Source of the DNA: Metabacillus bambusae
GTDB taxonomy: Bacteria > Bacillota > Bacilli > Bacillales > Bacillaceae
NCBI RefSeq assembly: GCF_017497975.1
Contig: NZ_JAGDEL010000002.1
Coordinates: forward strand, 248,001-312,000
DNA: 64,000 nt
Direction of reading: 5' to 3'
Shown: in pieces, positions 52,192 to 61,860 of the stretch
Position numbering within the stretch: the first letter of the stretch is position 1
Layout of the letters: every line of letters starts with the position of its first letter
Notes under the pieces: model-generated
The model's database searches: none
What the model was told of the DNA's origin: nothing
The model's input: only the letters and a program-made list of their open reading frames with translations
Made by a program: the position numbers and the translations under genes

Positions 52192-52884
52192 GTGATAAAA
52201 GAACTAGATTATTTATATAATAAAACCGTTACATGCATAATCTGTAAGGAAAAGTATACAACAAAAAAGGTTTTATCTAAATATGTTAGAGCCAATAAAC
52301 ATGATACTGATTTTTGCTCATACTATGTGTCCACAAAGAAAAACCCATTATTATACTATGTCCAAGTATGTCCGACCTGTGGTTTTTCTTCGTCTGAAGA
52401 ATTTTCATCCTATTTTCCTCCCACTACTTTAAACACCATTCAAGAAAAGATATGTGCAAATTGGACTGGAACGGACTACTGTATTGAACGATCACTAGAT
52501 CAGGCGATTAATTCTTATAAATTGGCAATCTATTGTGCCACACTAAAAAATGAAAAGCATATAGCGCTAGCCGGACTATATTTACGATTATCATGGCTAT
52601 ATCGTACAGAAAGAATAAATCTAGAAGAGGAAAAACGTTTTTTACGATTAGCACTTACTGAATATGTGAACTCTTATATGATTGGAGATTTTGCAGAGAC
52701 ACACCTTTCTGAAATAAAGCTCCTTTATATCATTGGAGACTTAAGTAGAAGACTCGGAATGAGAGAACAGGCAACAAAATATTTCTCACGTGTCATAGAA
52801 AAGCAAAAAGAAACATTTGAAAAAGGTATTGTTGAAATGGCGAAAGATCGATGGGCTGAAATGCGAGAAAAGAAATTAGGATAA
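52192..52884 (+). CDS. DUF2225 family protein
   Basis: A 230-residue protein. The N-terminal zinc-ribbon-like part has CIICKEKYTTKKV and VCPTCGFSSSEEFS, then a helical TPR-like region (HIALAGLYLRLSWLYRTERI, LYIIGDLSRRLGMREQATKYFSRVI). Matches DUF2225, function unknown. GTG at 52192 preferred over 52186 on spacing from AAAGGGG; either is possible. Terminator follows. Confidence 0.83.
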   Translation: MIKELDYLYNKTVTCIICKEKYTTKKVLSKYVRANKHDTDFCSYYVSTKKNPLLYYVQVCPTCGFSSSEEFSSYFPPTTLNTIQEKICANWTGTDYCIERSLDQAINSYKLAIYCATLKNEKHIALAGLYLRLSWLYRTERINLEEEKRFLRLALTEYVNSYMIGDFAETHLSEIKLLYIIGDLSRRLGMREQATKYFSRVIEKQKETFEKGIVEMAKDRWAEMREKKLG

Positions 52885-52888
52885 AGTT

Positions 52889-52922
52889 TAAAAGGAGCTG
52901 GTACTATAACAGCTCCTTTTTA
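52889..52922 (+). terminator. Terminator of the DUF2225 gene
   Basis: AAAAGGAGCTG and CAGCTCCTTTTT pair around 10 nt, ending in a T-run. Confidence 0.9.
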
Positions 52923-53005
52923 TGATTATGAAGGAAACGGGCTTTTAGCTATTCATTTCCTTTATTTTATATCGTTGCGATAATACTCCATATCGGTTTT
53001 AGCTA

Positions 53006-53242
53006 TTAAAACATTGGGTTTTCCTCTAAAAAGATATAAATATTTTCAACAAGCTCATTAGGATTTGTTCCCGTAACAATTTCTCCATTAACCAATACAT
53101 AAAGGGAATGACTACATTTACCACAATATCCTAAACATCCATATTCGATAATATCTAAATTTGGATCTTTTTCAAGCTGTTCTAATGCAGCTTGAGCTCC
53201 ATTTGCTAAATTACTTATACAAAACTCAATAATCGGCTTCAT
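53006..53242 (-). CDS. yuzB: YuzB-like protein (DUF1450)
   Basis: A 78-residue protein with [22 protein letters not shown], a four-cysteine-type motif (here Cys at GC, YC, KC plus C8) typical of DUF1450. The thioredoxin-like pattern suggests a metal or Fe-S site. AGAGGTGTAAAAA precedes the ATG. Neighbour of yutJ as in B. subtilis. Confidence 0.87.
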   Translation of the reverse strand: MKPIIEFCISNLANGAQAALEQLEKDPNLDIIEYGCLGYCGKCSHSLYVLVNGEIVTGTNPNELVENIYIFLEENPMF

Positions 53243-53590
53243 TTTTTACACCTCTCTACTGCTCCCTATTCTCATAGGAATAAACACTTACGTCCAAACT
53301 TTATTATACTATTATATTTTGGTCAAGGCACACTTATTAGATGGGAAATTTTTTCTTGAAAAAAGATTATTTTCTTGTAAACAATAACTAAATAATCCAT
53401 CATTGTGTTGCACAGTTATGTTCTAAGAGTAAATCTCACTATTTTAATTAAAGCTTTTTATGATAATGTGTTGTGATTTCAGCTTAAATTCGTTATACTT
53501 TTTATGAAATTTTGAATTATTTAACGTATTATTTCTTGATTTTTATTATATCATCAACATCAAAAACGTGGGGAAAAAGGGGTATCGTAG
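53243..53590. other. AT-rich gap between yuzB and yutJ
   Basis: About 350 nt with no ORF, no hairpin and no repeat seen. It must hold divergent promoters; TTATACT near 53492 is a possible -10. Confidence 0.4.
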
Positions 53591-54658
53591 ATGAAGAATC
53601 TAGTGATTCTTGGCGGTGGCTACGGTGGAATGCGGATTCTACTTAGATTGTTACCAAACCATTTGCCAGAAGATGTTCAAATTACACTTATAGATAAAAA
53701 TCCATATCATTGTCTAAAAACCGAGTATTATGCACTTGCAGCCGGTACAATTTCAGATCATCACATTCGTGTTTCTTTTCCTGAACATCCAAGTCTCCAT
53801 TCAAAGTTTGGGGAAGTGACTTCTGTAAATCTTGATAAAAAAGAAGTTGTTATAAATGAAGAAGAGATTGTTCCTTATGATGACTTAATCATTGGATTAG
53901 GCTGTGAGGACAAGTATCATAATGTACCTGGTGCAAATGAATATACTTATAGCATCCAATCAATTGATCAATCACGTGAAGCCTATCAAAAGTTAAACAA
54001 TTTAAATGCTGATGCTACTGTTGCAATTGTTGGGGCTGGGCTAAGCGGTGTAGAACTTGCAAGTGAACTAAGGGAAAGCCGTAAAGATTTAAATATTAAG
54101 TTATTTGACAGAGGAAAGCATATCTTAGCTAGCTTCCCTGAGCGACTAAGCAGCTATGTAGAAAAATGGTTTACAGAGCACGGAGTTGAAATAATTAATG
54201 GTGCTAATATCACAAAAGTTGAACCTAATGTTGTTTATAACCATGATCAACCATTTGATTGTGATGTGATTGTTTGGACAGCAGGTATTCAACCTAATAA
54301 AATTGTACGTGACCTTCCAGTTGAAAAAGATGCTCAAGGTCGTGTCGTCCTAACAACTCAGCACTTTATCCCAAATTATGAAGATGCATTTGTCGTAGGT
54401 GACTGTGCTAGTCTTCCACATGCACCAAGTGCTCAACTAGCAGAAGCGCAAGCAGAACAAATTGTTCAAGTGTTACAAAAAAAATGGAATGGGGAGCCTC
54501 TTCCAGAATCATTCCCTCCATTTAAACTTAAAGGTGTTCTTGGATCTCTTGGTAAAAAACAAGGCTTTGGTTTAGTAAACGATCGTCCACTAATGGGACG
54601 AGTACCACGTTTGTTAAAATCAGGGGTATTATGGATGTATAAATATCATAATGGTTAA
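53591..54658 (+). CDS. yutJ: YutJ, NADH dehydrogenase-like flavoprotein
   Basis: A 355-residue type II NADH dehydrogenase relative. FAD motif VILGGGYGGMRILLRL, NAD motif AIVGAGLSGVELASEL near 150, and DAFVVGDCASLPHAPSAQLAEAQAEQI near 265. The membrane-binding tail is short (SGVLWMYKYHNG). Its acceptor is not established. AAAGGGG precedes the ATG. Second such enzyme in the window after yumB. Confidence 0.9.
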   Translation: MKNLVILGGGYGGMRILLRLLPNHLPEDVQITLIDKNPYHCLKTEYYALAAGTISDHHIRVSFPEHPSLHSKFGEVTSVNLDKKEVVINEEEIVPYDDLIIGLGCEDKYHNVPGANEYTYSIQSIDQSREAYQKLNNLNADATVAIVGAGLSGVELASELRESRKDLNIKLFDRGKHILASFPERLSSYVEKWFTEHGVEIINGANITKVEPNVVYNHDQPFDCDVIVWTAGIQPNKIVRDLPVEKDAQGRVVLTTQHFIPNYEDAFVVGDCASLPHAPSAQLAEAQAEQIVQVLQKKWNGEPLPESFPPFKLKGVLGSLGKKQGFGLVNDRPLMGRVPRLLKSGVLWMYKYHNG

Positions 54659-54663
54659 ATAGA

Positions 54664-54703
54664 ACAAGCGGAAGACTTAAATTTTGAGTCTTCCGCTTAT
54701 TTA
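54664..54703 (+). terminator. Terminator of yutJ
   Basis: AAGCGGAAGACT pairs with AGTCTTCCGCTT around TTAAATTTTG; ATTTATTAT follows. Confidence 0.85.
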
Positions 54704-54706
54704 TTA

Positions 54707-54930
54707 TAGCTGTTTTCGCAAACTTTGTTGCTATTTACCAAGTAAAGCGGTGTGGTTGATTGCAGCGAGAGATGCTCGCTTTCCGCGGGGCGGACGGTAA
54801 GCCTCCTCGGTGTTAACACCCTGTGGGGTCTCACCTGTCCCGCAGCTCCCGCAGGAGTCTCGCACTTACGCTCCAATCAACCTGAATTAGTTTTTGTTTC
54901 AAAAGCAACAATTTCTTAGAAAAGAGCCTT
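54707..54930. repeat. Dispersed repeat family R3, filled copy
   Basis: The outer parts AGCTGTTTTCGCAAACTTTG...GTGTGGTTGATT and TTTCAAAAGCAACAATTTC, TTAGAAAAGAG match the copy at 29.4 kb. Between them lie about 130 nt of GC-rich sequence (GCTCGCTTTCCGCGGGGCGG, CGGTAAGCCTCCTCGG, GTGGGGTCTC) that also occurs inverted in R2 copy 2 at 37.05-37.14 kb. No protein coded. Confidence 0.82.
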
Positions 54931-54944
54931 TATTATTGACTTCT

Positions 54945-55262
54945 TCAACTCTCATATCCATATTGTTCCATAGTTTCATAAATCTTTTTTAATCGCGGAT
55001 TCCCTTCTCCAACAACCGTACCTTCAATGACAACAAGTGGATAGAAGTATTCATCATTTAATACCTTCTCAGCCATTTCCTGCTTTTTAGGGTCATTTGG
55101 AGGCTGATGAATATCAATATAGGTAATCGTAAAATGCTGATCCTGATATTTTCTTTTTAAAGCTGCATCAAGCCATTCATATGTTTCTTTAGCCGATGGT
55201 AAGTTCACACAGCTAGGACAAAGAATTTCTGCCCCATATACACAAATTTCAACTGATTTCAT
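54945..55262 (-). CDS. yuzD: YuzD-like protein (DUF1462)
   Basis: A 105-residue thioredoxin-fold protein starting MKSVEICVYGAEILCPSCVN, with a CPSC motif, and FYPLVVIEGTVVGEGNPRLK. DUF1462, disulfide or Fe-S role suggested by the CxxC and by adjacency to yutI. The start at 55262 follows GGGGGATTAGGA. Length agrees with B. subtilis YuzD. Confidence 0.86.
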   Translation of the reverse strand: MKSVEICVYGAEILCPSCVNLPSAKETYEWLDAALKRKYQDQHFTITYIDIHQPPNDPKKQEMAEKVLNDEYFYPLVVIEGTVVGEGNPRLKKIYETMEQYGYES

Positions 55263-55468
55263 TCCTAATCCCCCACCACAATTCTTTTTCTCCATTGTAT
55301 TCGACTGAATGAAAGATTTCCATCTTATCGTTAGTTAGATGTACCATTTTTTAAAATGAAAAAATATGATAAAATAAGCTGTATCAAGTTTTATTATATC
55401 CAATCTTTCGATTAGATTTTTCGCTACATTTCAAATATAATATGAAATAAGGAAAGGAGTCGATTTGT

Positions 55469-55705
55469 ATGACTGAAACAGTAATGATTGAACAAGTTCA
55501 AGAAGTATTAGATAAACTACGTCCATTCTTACTTCGTGATGGAGGAGATTGTGAATTAGTAGATGTAGAAGACGGTATTGTAAAACTTCGCCTATTAGGT
55601 GCTTGTGGAAGCTGCCCTAGTTCAACAATCACATTAAAGGCTGGTATTGAACGTGCTTTATTAGAGGAAGTACCAGGTGTTATTGAAGTAGAACAAGTAT
55701 TTTAA
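55469..55705 (+). CDS. yutI: YutI, NifU C-terminal-type Fe-S scaffold
   Basis: A 78-residue NifU-like domain with the cluster motif [21 protein letters not shown] (CxxC). It carries or assembles Fe-S clusters. AAAGGAG precedes the ATG. Together with yutM, yuzB and yuzD it makes a local group of cysteine-rich maturation proteins. Followed by a terminator. Confidence 0.92.
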   Translation: MTETVMIEQVQEVLDKLRPFLLRDGGDCELVDVEDGIVKLRLLGACGSCPSSTITLKAGIERALLEEVPGVIEVEQVF

Positions 55706-55708
55706 TAA

Positions 55709-55746
55709 AAGGAAAGGACTGACCAAAATGGTTAGTCCTTTTTTTA
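55709..55746 (+). terminator. Terminator of yutI
   Basis: AAAGGACT-ACC and GGT-AGTCCTTT pair around AAAAT, followed by T7. Confidence 0.9.
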
Positions 55747-55749
55747 TTG

Positions 55750-55882
55750 GTTCTGTTAAACTTGGTTTTTGATTTCCGCTGCAGGCTTTCGCTTTCCGTG
55801 TGCTGGTCCGGGAGTCTCACGTATACGTTCCCATCAACAAAGTGCAAAAATCAACAGTGAGCTTTAATTGAGCCTTTTTAAT
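55750..55882. repeat. Dispersed repeat family R2, copy 3
   Basis: GGTTCTGTTAAACTTGG and TTTTTGATTTCCGCTGCAGG at the left, CCATCAACAAAGTGC and AAAAATCAACAGTGAGC at the right. Close to copy 1 at 22.9 kb, same orientation. Confidence 0.78.
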
Positions 55883-55962
55883 AGAAAGACTGGCTGATGG
55901 TTCAACCAGTCTTTCACACAATATTGGCATTCTAGAAAAAACGCAGGCAACTTCCATCTTTA

Positions 55963-56868
55963 TTATACACTTTTCACTTCTTTAATCTGCTCTACTCTAC
56001 AGCCTTCAAAGTCAATGTCAAGACGCTCAACATCACAGCTTGAGAACTCACTTGCCAGTTTTTCAGCTAAATAGTCACCTTTTCCTTTTTCAACGAAACA
56101 AATAACCGTAGGACCCGCACCGCTAAGGGCTGAACCGTATGCACCAAGATCAAGTATCTTTTCTTGAACCGCAGCAATCTCTGGGATTAAACTGCTTCTA
56201 TATGGCTGATGAAATAGATCTTTGTTCATCATTTTCCCTACCAGCGTCCAATTGTTCGTGAGAAGTCCAGCGACTAACATATTACTAATTGCACTTGCTT
56301 CTACTGCTGCTTTGTAATCAAGTGATTCTGGTAAGACGTTTCTAGCATCACTTGTAAATACCTCATATTTAGGTACAACAACAACTGTGTCGACATCTAT
56401 ATTTTTTACACAAACTAATTCTGTTTGATCCTCTTGATGAAGACCGACAACTAACCCACCAAAAAGGGAAGCACCAACATTATCTGGATGACCTTCTTCA
56501 AGGCTTGCTATCCTTAATTTCTCATCATTTGTTAATTGAAGGTTACAAAGCTGATTTGCAAGCTCAATTCCACCAATAATAGCTGATGCACTGCTGCCAA
56601 TCCCCCTTGCCATCGGTATATCGCTCCATACCTTTACTTCACAAGCAGGCAATTGTTTATTATATTTAGAAGCTGTCTTATTAGCTACCTTTGCAATTAA
56701 GTTATCCTCATTTGTAGGAAGGTCCTTAACATGTTCAGTCATTGGGATAAAAAGAAGTTGATCTGCTTTAGTTACTTCAAGTGTTAAATATTTACCGAGC
56801 GCAAGCCCAATAGAATCAAATCCCGGACCTAAATTGGCCGTGCTACCCGGTACCGTAATTTTTAACAT
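55963..56868 (-). CDS. thrB: Homoserine kinase
   Basis: A 301-residue GHMP kinase that phosphorylates homoserine. MLKITVPGSTANLGPGFDSIG (substrate end), PMARGIGSSASAIIGG (ATP loop) and SGAGPTVICF near the C-terminus are conserved. ATG at 56868 is 7 nt from AAGAAGG; an in-frame start at 56883 overlaps thrC. Last gene of hom-thrC-thrB. Confidence 0.95.
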   Translation of the reverse strand: MLKITVPGSTANLGPGFDSIGLALGKYLTLEVTKADQLLFIPMTEHVKDLPTNEDNLIAKVANKTASKYNKQLPACEVKVWSDIPMARGIGSSASAIIGGIELANQLCNLQLTNDEKLRIASLEEGHPDNVGASLFGGLVVGLHQEDQTELVCVKNIDVDTVVVVPKYEVFTSDARNVLPESLDYKAAVEASAISNMLVAGLLTNNWTLVGKMMNKDLFHQPYRSSLIPEIAAVQEKILDLGAYGSALSGAGPTVICFVEKGKGDYLAEKLASEFSSCDVERLDIDFEGCRVEQIKEVKSV

Positions 56869-56879
56869 GTCGCCTTCTT

Positions 56880-57941
56880 TCATTGAACTGTAACTCCATT
56901 TAATTGCTGTAAGAAGACTTCCTCATCATTCGGAAGAACAATTGGTTTGATTTCTGAAATATCGATCGCAGTATTTGGATCTTTTAAACCATTACCAGTT
57001 AAAACAGCAACAACCTTGCTGCCTTCTTTAATAAGGCCTAATTTACGATGCTTGATCAAACCAGCTATTGATGCGCAAGAGCCAGGTTCAGCAAATACAC
57101 CTTCCTCACGAGCAATTAATTGATAAGCTTCTAGGATTTCTTCATCAGTAACAGAATCAATTTTACCATTTGACTCTTCCTTCGCTTTTACAGCTGTTTC
57201 CCAGCTTGCTGGATTTCCGATACGAATAGCTGTAGCAACTGTCTCAGGATTTTCAATTGGTTCACCACGAACGATAGCAGCTGCACCTTCAGCTTGGAAG
57301 CCATGAATTTTCGGTAAGCCCGTTTGTTTCTTTTCATTATATTCTTTAAAGCCTTTCCAGTAAGCTGTGATGTTACCTGCATTTCCTACAGGAATAGCAA
57401 GATAATCTGGTGCACTACCGAGTTGTTCACATACCTCAAATGCAGCAGTTTTTTGGCCTTCAATTCGATATGGATTTACCGAGTTAACTAAAGTAATCGG
57501 TAGTTTCTCACTTATGTTTCGAACCATTGTTAGCGCATGATCGAAATTTCCTTGGATCGCATAAATTTCTGCTCCATACATAACCGCTTGTGCAAGCTTA
57601 CCAAATGCAATTTTTCCGTCTGGAATTAACACGATACATTTCATGTTCGCTCTTGCAGCATAAGCTGCGGCCGCTGCGGAAGTATTACCTGTTGAAGCGC
57701 AAATAACTGTGTCACTACCTTCTTCCTTAGCTTTTGCTACAGCCATTACCATTCCACGATCTTTAAATGAACCAGTTGGATTTGTACCTTCTGTTTTCAC
57801 ATATAATTCAACTCCAAGCTTTTCAGAAAGCTTTGGTAAATGAATAAGAGGCGTATTTCCCTCTTGAAGAGTTAACTTAGGTGTATTCTCTGTTACGGGT
57901 AAAAATTCTGCAAATTCTTGGATAAGACCCTTCCACATCAT
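56880..57941 (-). CDS. thrC: Threonine synthase
   Basis: A 353-residue PLP enzyme converting O-phosphohomoserine to threonine. [17 protein letters not shown] contains the PLP lysine; [17 protein letters not shown] and the [12 protein letters not shown] phosphate loop follow. It overlaps hom by 4 nt (ATGA), so it is translationally coupled, and precedes thrB by 11 nt. Confidence 0.95.
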   Translation of the reverse strand: MMWKGLIQEFAEFLPVTENTPKLTLQEGNTPLIHLPKLSEKLGVELYVKTEGTNPTGSFKDRGMVMAVAKAKEEGSDTVICASTGNTSAAAAAYAARANMKCIVLIPDGKIAFGKLAQAVMYGAEIYAIQGNFDHALTMVRNISEKLPITLVNSVNPYRIEGQKTAAFEVCEQLGSAPDYLAIPVGNAGNITAYWKGFKEYNEKKQTGLPKIHGFQAEGAAAIVRGEPIENPETVATAIRIGNPASWETAVKAKEESNGKIDSVTDEEILEAYQLIAREEGVFAEPGSCASIAGLIKHRKLGLIKEGSKVVAVLTGNGLKDPNTAIDISEIKPIVLPNDEEVFLQQLNGVTVQ

Positions 57942-59236
57942 ATTGAACCGTTCCCTTCTACTCGATACGTACTTTTTACTTCTTCTACTACTTCTAAGTC
58001 ATTTAAATGTTGTAAAATTTCTTCAAAATCGCTTTGAGCTGCTTTATGAGTAACAATCACAATTTCTGCTAGATTGCTATTTTTAATTGGGAGCTGAAGG
58101 ATTTTCTCGAAACTAACTCCTCTTTCAGAGAAAAGGGATGTGATATTTGAGAATGCACCTACTTGATCCTTCGCTGTAATTCTTAAGAAATGCTGTGCGT
58201 AAATATGCTCTGGGCTTTTTAACTGCTTTTCGAATTGAGGGGCAACTGCACTTCTTCCATTGACATCAAGTCTCATGTTTTTCATGATACCGACTAAATC
58301 AGATACAACAGATGTTGCAGTAGGAAGACTTCCCGCTCCAGGACCATAGAACATCGTTTCACCAACTGCTTCACCATAAACATACACTGCGTTATATTCG
58401 TCATTCACAGCAGCTAATGGATGAGATTCAGGTAGTAAGGTCGGTTCAACAGCAACTTCAATTTTACCATTTTCTCTTTGTGCTATTCCGATTAACTTCA
58501 TTGTGTAGCCAAGACGCTTGCTATAGCCAATATCATCGTCAGTAACACTTGAAATTCCTTTTACTTTTACATCGTCTAAGTCAACATGCATTGAAAAGCC
58601 TAAGCGAGCAAGAATGGCCATTTTTCTAGCTGCATCCAAGCCCTCAACATCTGATGTAGGATCAGCTTCCGCATACCCCAGATCTTGAGCTTCCTTTAAT
58701 ACTTCGTCATATGCACTTCCGAGCTTCGTCATTTTTGTTAAGATAAAGTTCGTTGTTCCGTTAACAATCCCCATCATCTTTGTAATTCGATCAGAAGCCA
58801 AGCCATCTACTAGGCTGCGTAAAATTGGGATACCGCCTGCTACACTTGCCTCATAGAAAAGGTCACAGCCATTCTCTGTTGCAATAGAGAGTAGTTCTGT
58901 TCCGTACACTGCCATTAAATCTTTATTCGCTGTAACAACGTGTTTTTTAGCTTGTAGTGCTTCAATTAAATGCTGACGAGTTTCTTCTACGCCGCCCATT
59001 ACTTCAATAACAACATCTATATCAGGGTTTTTTATTACATCATCTACATTTGTGGTAAAGATCTCTTTTTCAAGGTGGACTTGTCGTTCTTTATCCATAT
59101 TTTTCACTAATACCTTTTTTACTTTTACTGGACAACCAACTTGGTGCATTAACTTATCTTGGTGATCCTCGATAATCTTAACAACACCACTTCCAACCGT
59201 TCCAAGACCTAAAAGTCCAACATGTATTGCTTCCAC
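57938..59236 (-). CDS. hom: Homoserine dehydrogenase
   Basis: A 432-residue NAD(P)-dependent homoserine dehydrogenase. [13 protein letters not shown] is the Rossmann loop, [12 protein letters not shown] and [11 protein letters not shown] follow, [13 protein letters not shown] binds substrate, and the C-terminal ACT domain ([20 protein letters not shown]) should bind threonine as a feedback inhibitor. GTG at 59236 is 8 nt after AAAAGGAG. First gene of the threonine operon, with a promoter at 59312-59340. Confidence 0.95.
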   Translation of the reverse strand: MEAIHVGLLGLGTVGSGVVKIIEDHQDKLMHQVGCPVKVKKVLVKNMDKERQVHLEKEIFTTNVDDVIKNPDIDVVIEVMGGVEETRQHLIEALQAKKHVVTANKDLMAVYGTELLSIATENGCDLFYEASVAGGIPILRSLVDGLASDRITKMMGIVNGTTNFILTKMTKLGSAYDEVLKEAQDLGYAEADPTSDVEGLDAARKMAILARLGFSMHVDLDDVKVKGISSVTDDDIGYSKRLGYTMKLIGIAQRENGKIEVAVEPTLLPESHPLAAVNDEYNAVYVYGEAVGETMFYGPGAGSLPTATSVVSDLVGIMKNMRLDVNGRSAVAPQFEKQLKSPEHIYAQHFLRITAKDQVGAFSNITSLFSERGVSFEKILQLPIKNSNLAEIVIVTHKAAQSDFEEILQHLNDLEVVEEVKSTYRVEGNGSI

Positions 59237-59264
59237 AAGTTCCACTCCTTTTCATGTTCATCCA

Positions 59265-59284
59265 GAGAGTACAACTGTACCCTC
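59265..59284 (-). promoter_or_regulatory. Leader palindrome of the hom operon
   Basis: GAGGGTACAGTTGTACTCTC is a nearly perfect 20-bp palindrome in the 5' leader, 28 nt upstream of the start. It could be an operator or short hairpin. Confidence 0.45.
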
Positions 59285-59311
59285 ATAAAAGACACCATTA
59301 ATATACTTGTC

Positions 59312-59340
59312 ATTATAAAATGCATAGAACTGTTTTACAA
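59312..59340 (-). promoter_or_regulatory. Sigma-A promoter of hom-thrC-thrB
   Basis: TTGTAA (59335-59340) and TATAAT (59312-59317) are spaced by 17 nt on the minus strand. A start near 59305 gives a 70-nt leader. Confidence 0.72.
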
Positions 59341-59470
59341 GGGCGAATTTTCAGTTTTTATAATGAAAACGCTACCTTTGTTGCTATATAAGGATTTTAT
59401 TTTTTAAACATTTTTTAAAATTCAAACTCACTTTTGGTATGTATAAAGTTTTTCAGTATATTATTTGTTC

Positions 59471-60445
59471 TTATTTTACGATGACCTTTGTTTTTGGCGT
59501 ATTTCCTTTTAGGACAGACGCAATGTTATCTGCACATAAATTCATCATCGTATATCTTGTTTCAAGGCTTGCACTCCCGATATGTGGTAATGCAACAACA
59601 TTATGTAACCCCACTAATGGGTGGCTCGATTCGATTGGCTCTTGCAAAAATACATCAAGCCCAGCACCAGCAATTTCATTGTTGATTAGTGCTTCATAAA
59701 GGTCAACTTCATTCACAACAGCACCTCGACTTGCATTGACAAAAATACTTGAGTTTTTCATTTTAATAAAAGCATCCTTATTAAAAAGCTCACGAGTCTC
59801 ATCAGTTAATGGGGCTAAACAAACGACAAAGTCAGCATTTGATATCAATTCATCAAACGTAGAATAGATGGCACCAAGCTTAGTCTCTGCCTCCTCATTT
59901 CTTGTTCGGTTATGGTAGAGAATCTTCATGTCAAAGCCTGTTGCTCGTTTTGCAACTGCTTGTCCAATTTTCCCCATCCCAACAATACCAATTGTCTTAT
60001 GATGGACATCATAACCCGCTAGTAGTAATGGTCCCCAGCTTTTCCATTGATTATCTTTCACATAATCAGCAGCTTCTAGTAATCGGCGTGCTGTTGCAAG
60101 AATTAAACCGAACGTTAGATCCGCAGTAGTATCTGTTAATACATCTGGAGTATTACAGACAACAATTCCTAAGTCATTCGCATAATGAACATCAATGTTA
60201 TCATATCCAACTGCTAGATTTGCTACGACTTTTAACTGCCCAGCTACATCTAATAATTGTTTATCAATAGAATCTGAAAGCATTGTAAATAGTGCATCAG
60301 CTTTTTTTGCTTTCTCAAGTAATAAATCTCTTGGACAAGGTGTTTCCTCTTCTGGCCACATTTCTACATCTGCTATTTCATAAAGTGGTTGAAGCTGTTG
60401 TTCTGAACATTTCCTTGTCACAAAAATATAAGGCCTTGTAGTCAA
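59471..60445 (-). CDS. D-2-hydroxyacid dehydrogenase (glyoxylate/gluconate reductase type, YvcT-like)
   Basis: A 324-residue NAD(P)-dependent D-2-hydroxyacid dehydrogenase. Rossmann motif IGIVGMGKIGQAVAKRA near 148, Arg-Glu-His triad in NASRGAVVNE, GLDVFLQEP and ALPHIGSASLETR. B. subtilis YvcT is a near relative acting on glyoxylate or 2-ketogluconate. TTG at 60445 lies 5 nt after GAGGTGA; the GTG of the longer frame is in that site. Not in this place in B. subtilis. Confidence 0.88.
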   Translation of the reverse strand: MTTRPYIFVTRKCSEQQLQPLYEIADVEMWPEEETPCPRDLLLEKAKKADALFTMLSDSIDKQLLDVAGQLKVVANLAVGYDNIDVHYANDLGIVVCNTPDVLTDTTADLTFGLILATARRLLEAADYVKDNQWKSWGPLLLAGYDVHHKTIGIVGMGKIGQAVAKRATGFDMKILYHNRTRNEEAETKLGAIYSTFDELISNADFVVCLAPLTDETRELFNKDAFIKMKNSSIFVNASRGAVVNEVDLYEALINNEIAGAGLDVFLQEPIESSHPLVGLHNVVALPHIGSASLETRYTMMNLCADNIASVLKGNTPKTKVIVK

Positions 60446-60586
60446 TATGATCACCTCAGAAAGTTATAGTCGGTACCCTTATTTTACCACAAGCCCTACT
60501 AAATGTACTTTTTATTAATATAAATACAATGACTGATCCGAATTTCAAAGAAATTGAATCAGCCACCTTAATTTTTAAGTAATCTT

Positions 60587-61588
60587 TTATGAAGACATCC
60601 ATTCGACCGTTGGTACAACAATTCTTTTTGTTTTCATAGACAACATACTTGAATAACTTCGTAAGAATGATTCATACTGACTTGAATTTTTCAGTATTTC
60701 GTTCATTTTTTCCTCAAAAAATGGTTTATCATCTTCTTGTGACAAATAATAATTTTCTACACACTCAAAATAATGAATAGGGAATAATAATCTACTATAG
60801 ATAAGTCTCCATGAGAATGCTGAAAGTGGTGTTGTACGATCATAATCTTCTAAAAAGCTGAAACCATTTATTTTTAATTCCTCTTGATTTTCAAAGAAAA
60901 GATGTCTCATATATTCTGCAATGTCCCTACTGCCATGATCAAAAACCCATTCGGTTGGTAATTTCACACACATTATCGGATTCCATGTTGTAGAGTTGAA
61001 ACGATGGTGACAAATAGTTCCTGAGTCAATCGGTTGTGGCTCTTCATCTAGTTCTGTATCTACTAAATATTGAATTGCATTTTCAGCTAATCCTAAATAA
61101 TAGGGGAAGGACTCTACAAACATTTTTTCAAACTGATTTAGTGGTTGGTTATGCACCCTCCCCATCCAAAATGACTCTAATTGATCTAAGCGCTTTTCCC
61201 AAAGAAATTTCCATTGGCCAATTCGCTGTGTTTTTGACACTTGATAGGGATAAGATCTCGCCTTTTGATGAAATCGAGCTAATTCTCTACCAATTTGATT
61301 AAACCTCCCTTGTGTATATGATGAACATTTGATAATTGCATATTTTGCTTCATCCTTCTCAAAAAACATATGGTTTTTTTTAGTTAAAACAATGCTTGAA
61401 ATATAAGGCTCTCTTTTTTCTAACATAAATTGACTTAATTGATATAACTCATATAGTTCTTCCTCATCTATATGTGTGACAGGTATTAGTAGAAAATGGG
61501 TTTGGTGCAGATAAAAAGAGTCGTAGTCGCCAAGTTTTGTCATCTCTTGAACTTTTATTCCATACTCTTCGAAAATTGTTTTCTTCAT
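60587..61588 (-). CDS. yutH: YutH, spore coat-associated CotS-type protein
   Basis: A 333-residue member of the CotS/YutH family, spore proteins with a degenerate aminoglycoside phosphotransferase-like fold (QIGRELARFHQKARSYPYQ, DSGTICHHRFNSTTWNPI, EWVFDHGSRDIAEYMRHLFF). The usual HGD/D catalytic motif is altered (CHHRFN), so kinase activity is doubtful. AGGAGGG precedes the ATG. Expected mother-cell expression in sporulation. Confidence 0.88.
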   Translation of the reverse strand: MKKTIFEEYGIKVQEMTKLGDYDSFYLHQTHFLLIPVTHIDEEELYELYQLSQFMLEKREPYISSIVLTKKNHMFFEKDEAKYAIIKCSSYTQGRFNQIGRELARFHQKARSYPYQVSKTQRIGQWKFLWEKRLDQLESFWMGRVHNQPLNQFEKMFVESFPYYLGLAENAIQYLVDTELDEEPQPIDSGTICHHRFNSTTWNPIMCVKLPTEWVFDHGSRDIAEYMRHLFFENQEELKINGFSFLEDYDRTTPLSAFSWRLIYSRLLFPIHYFECVENYYLSQEDDKPFFEEKMNEILKNSSQYESFLRSYSSMLSMKTKRIVVPTVEWMSS

Positions 61589-61860
61589 TTTAATCCCTCC
61601 TGAACAAATATCCTTATTCTATCGTAATCCATTTTTCTTAAGTTTATGATTAATTAAAGCAGGGAGTACTAATGTTTTGTAGAAGAATATAAGGATAGTC
61701 GTTTATTCTTATTAGATTTGTTTAGACTGTTAACAGAGTATTGAATATTCCCTCTAAATTAAGAGAAGTATGAGTGTCCGACTTATTACTGGAATATTTG
61801 GCATATATGCGTCATAAACTAAATAAATGCTCAAAACATAAAGAATTGGGTGATGGTTAA

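Noticed and set aside
59237-59470. T-box or other riboswitch in the hom leader
   Set aside because: No AGGGTGG-NACCGCG box and no terminator pair were seen.
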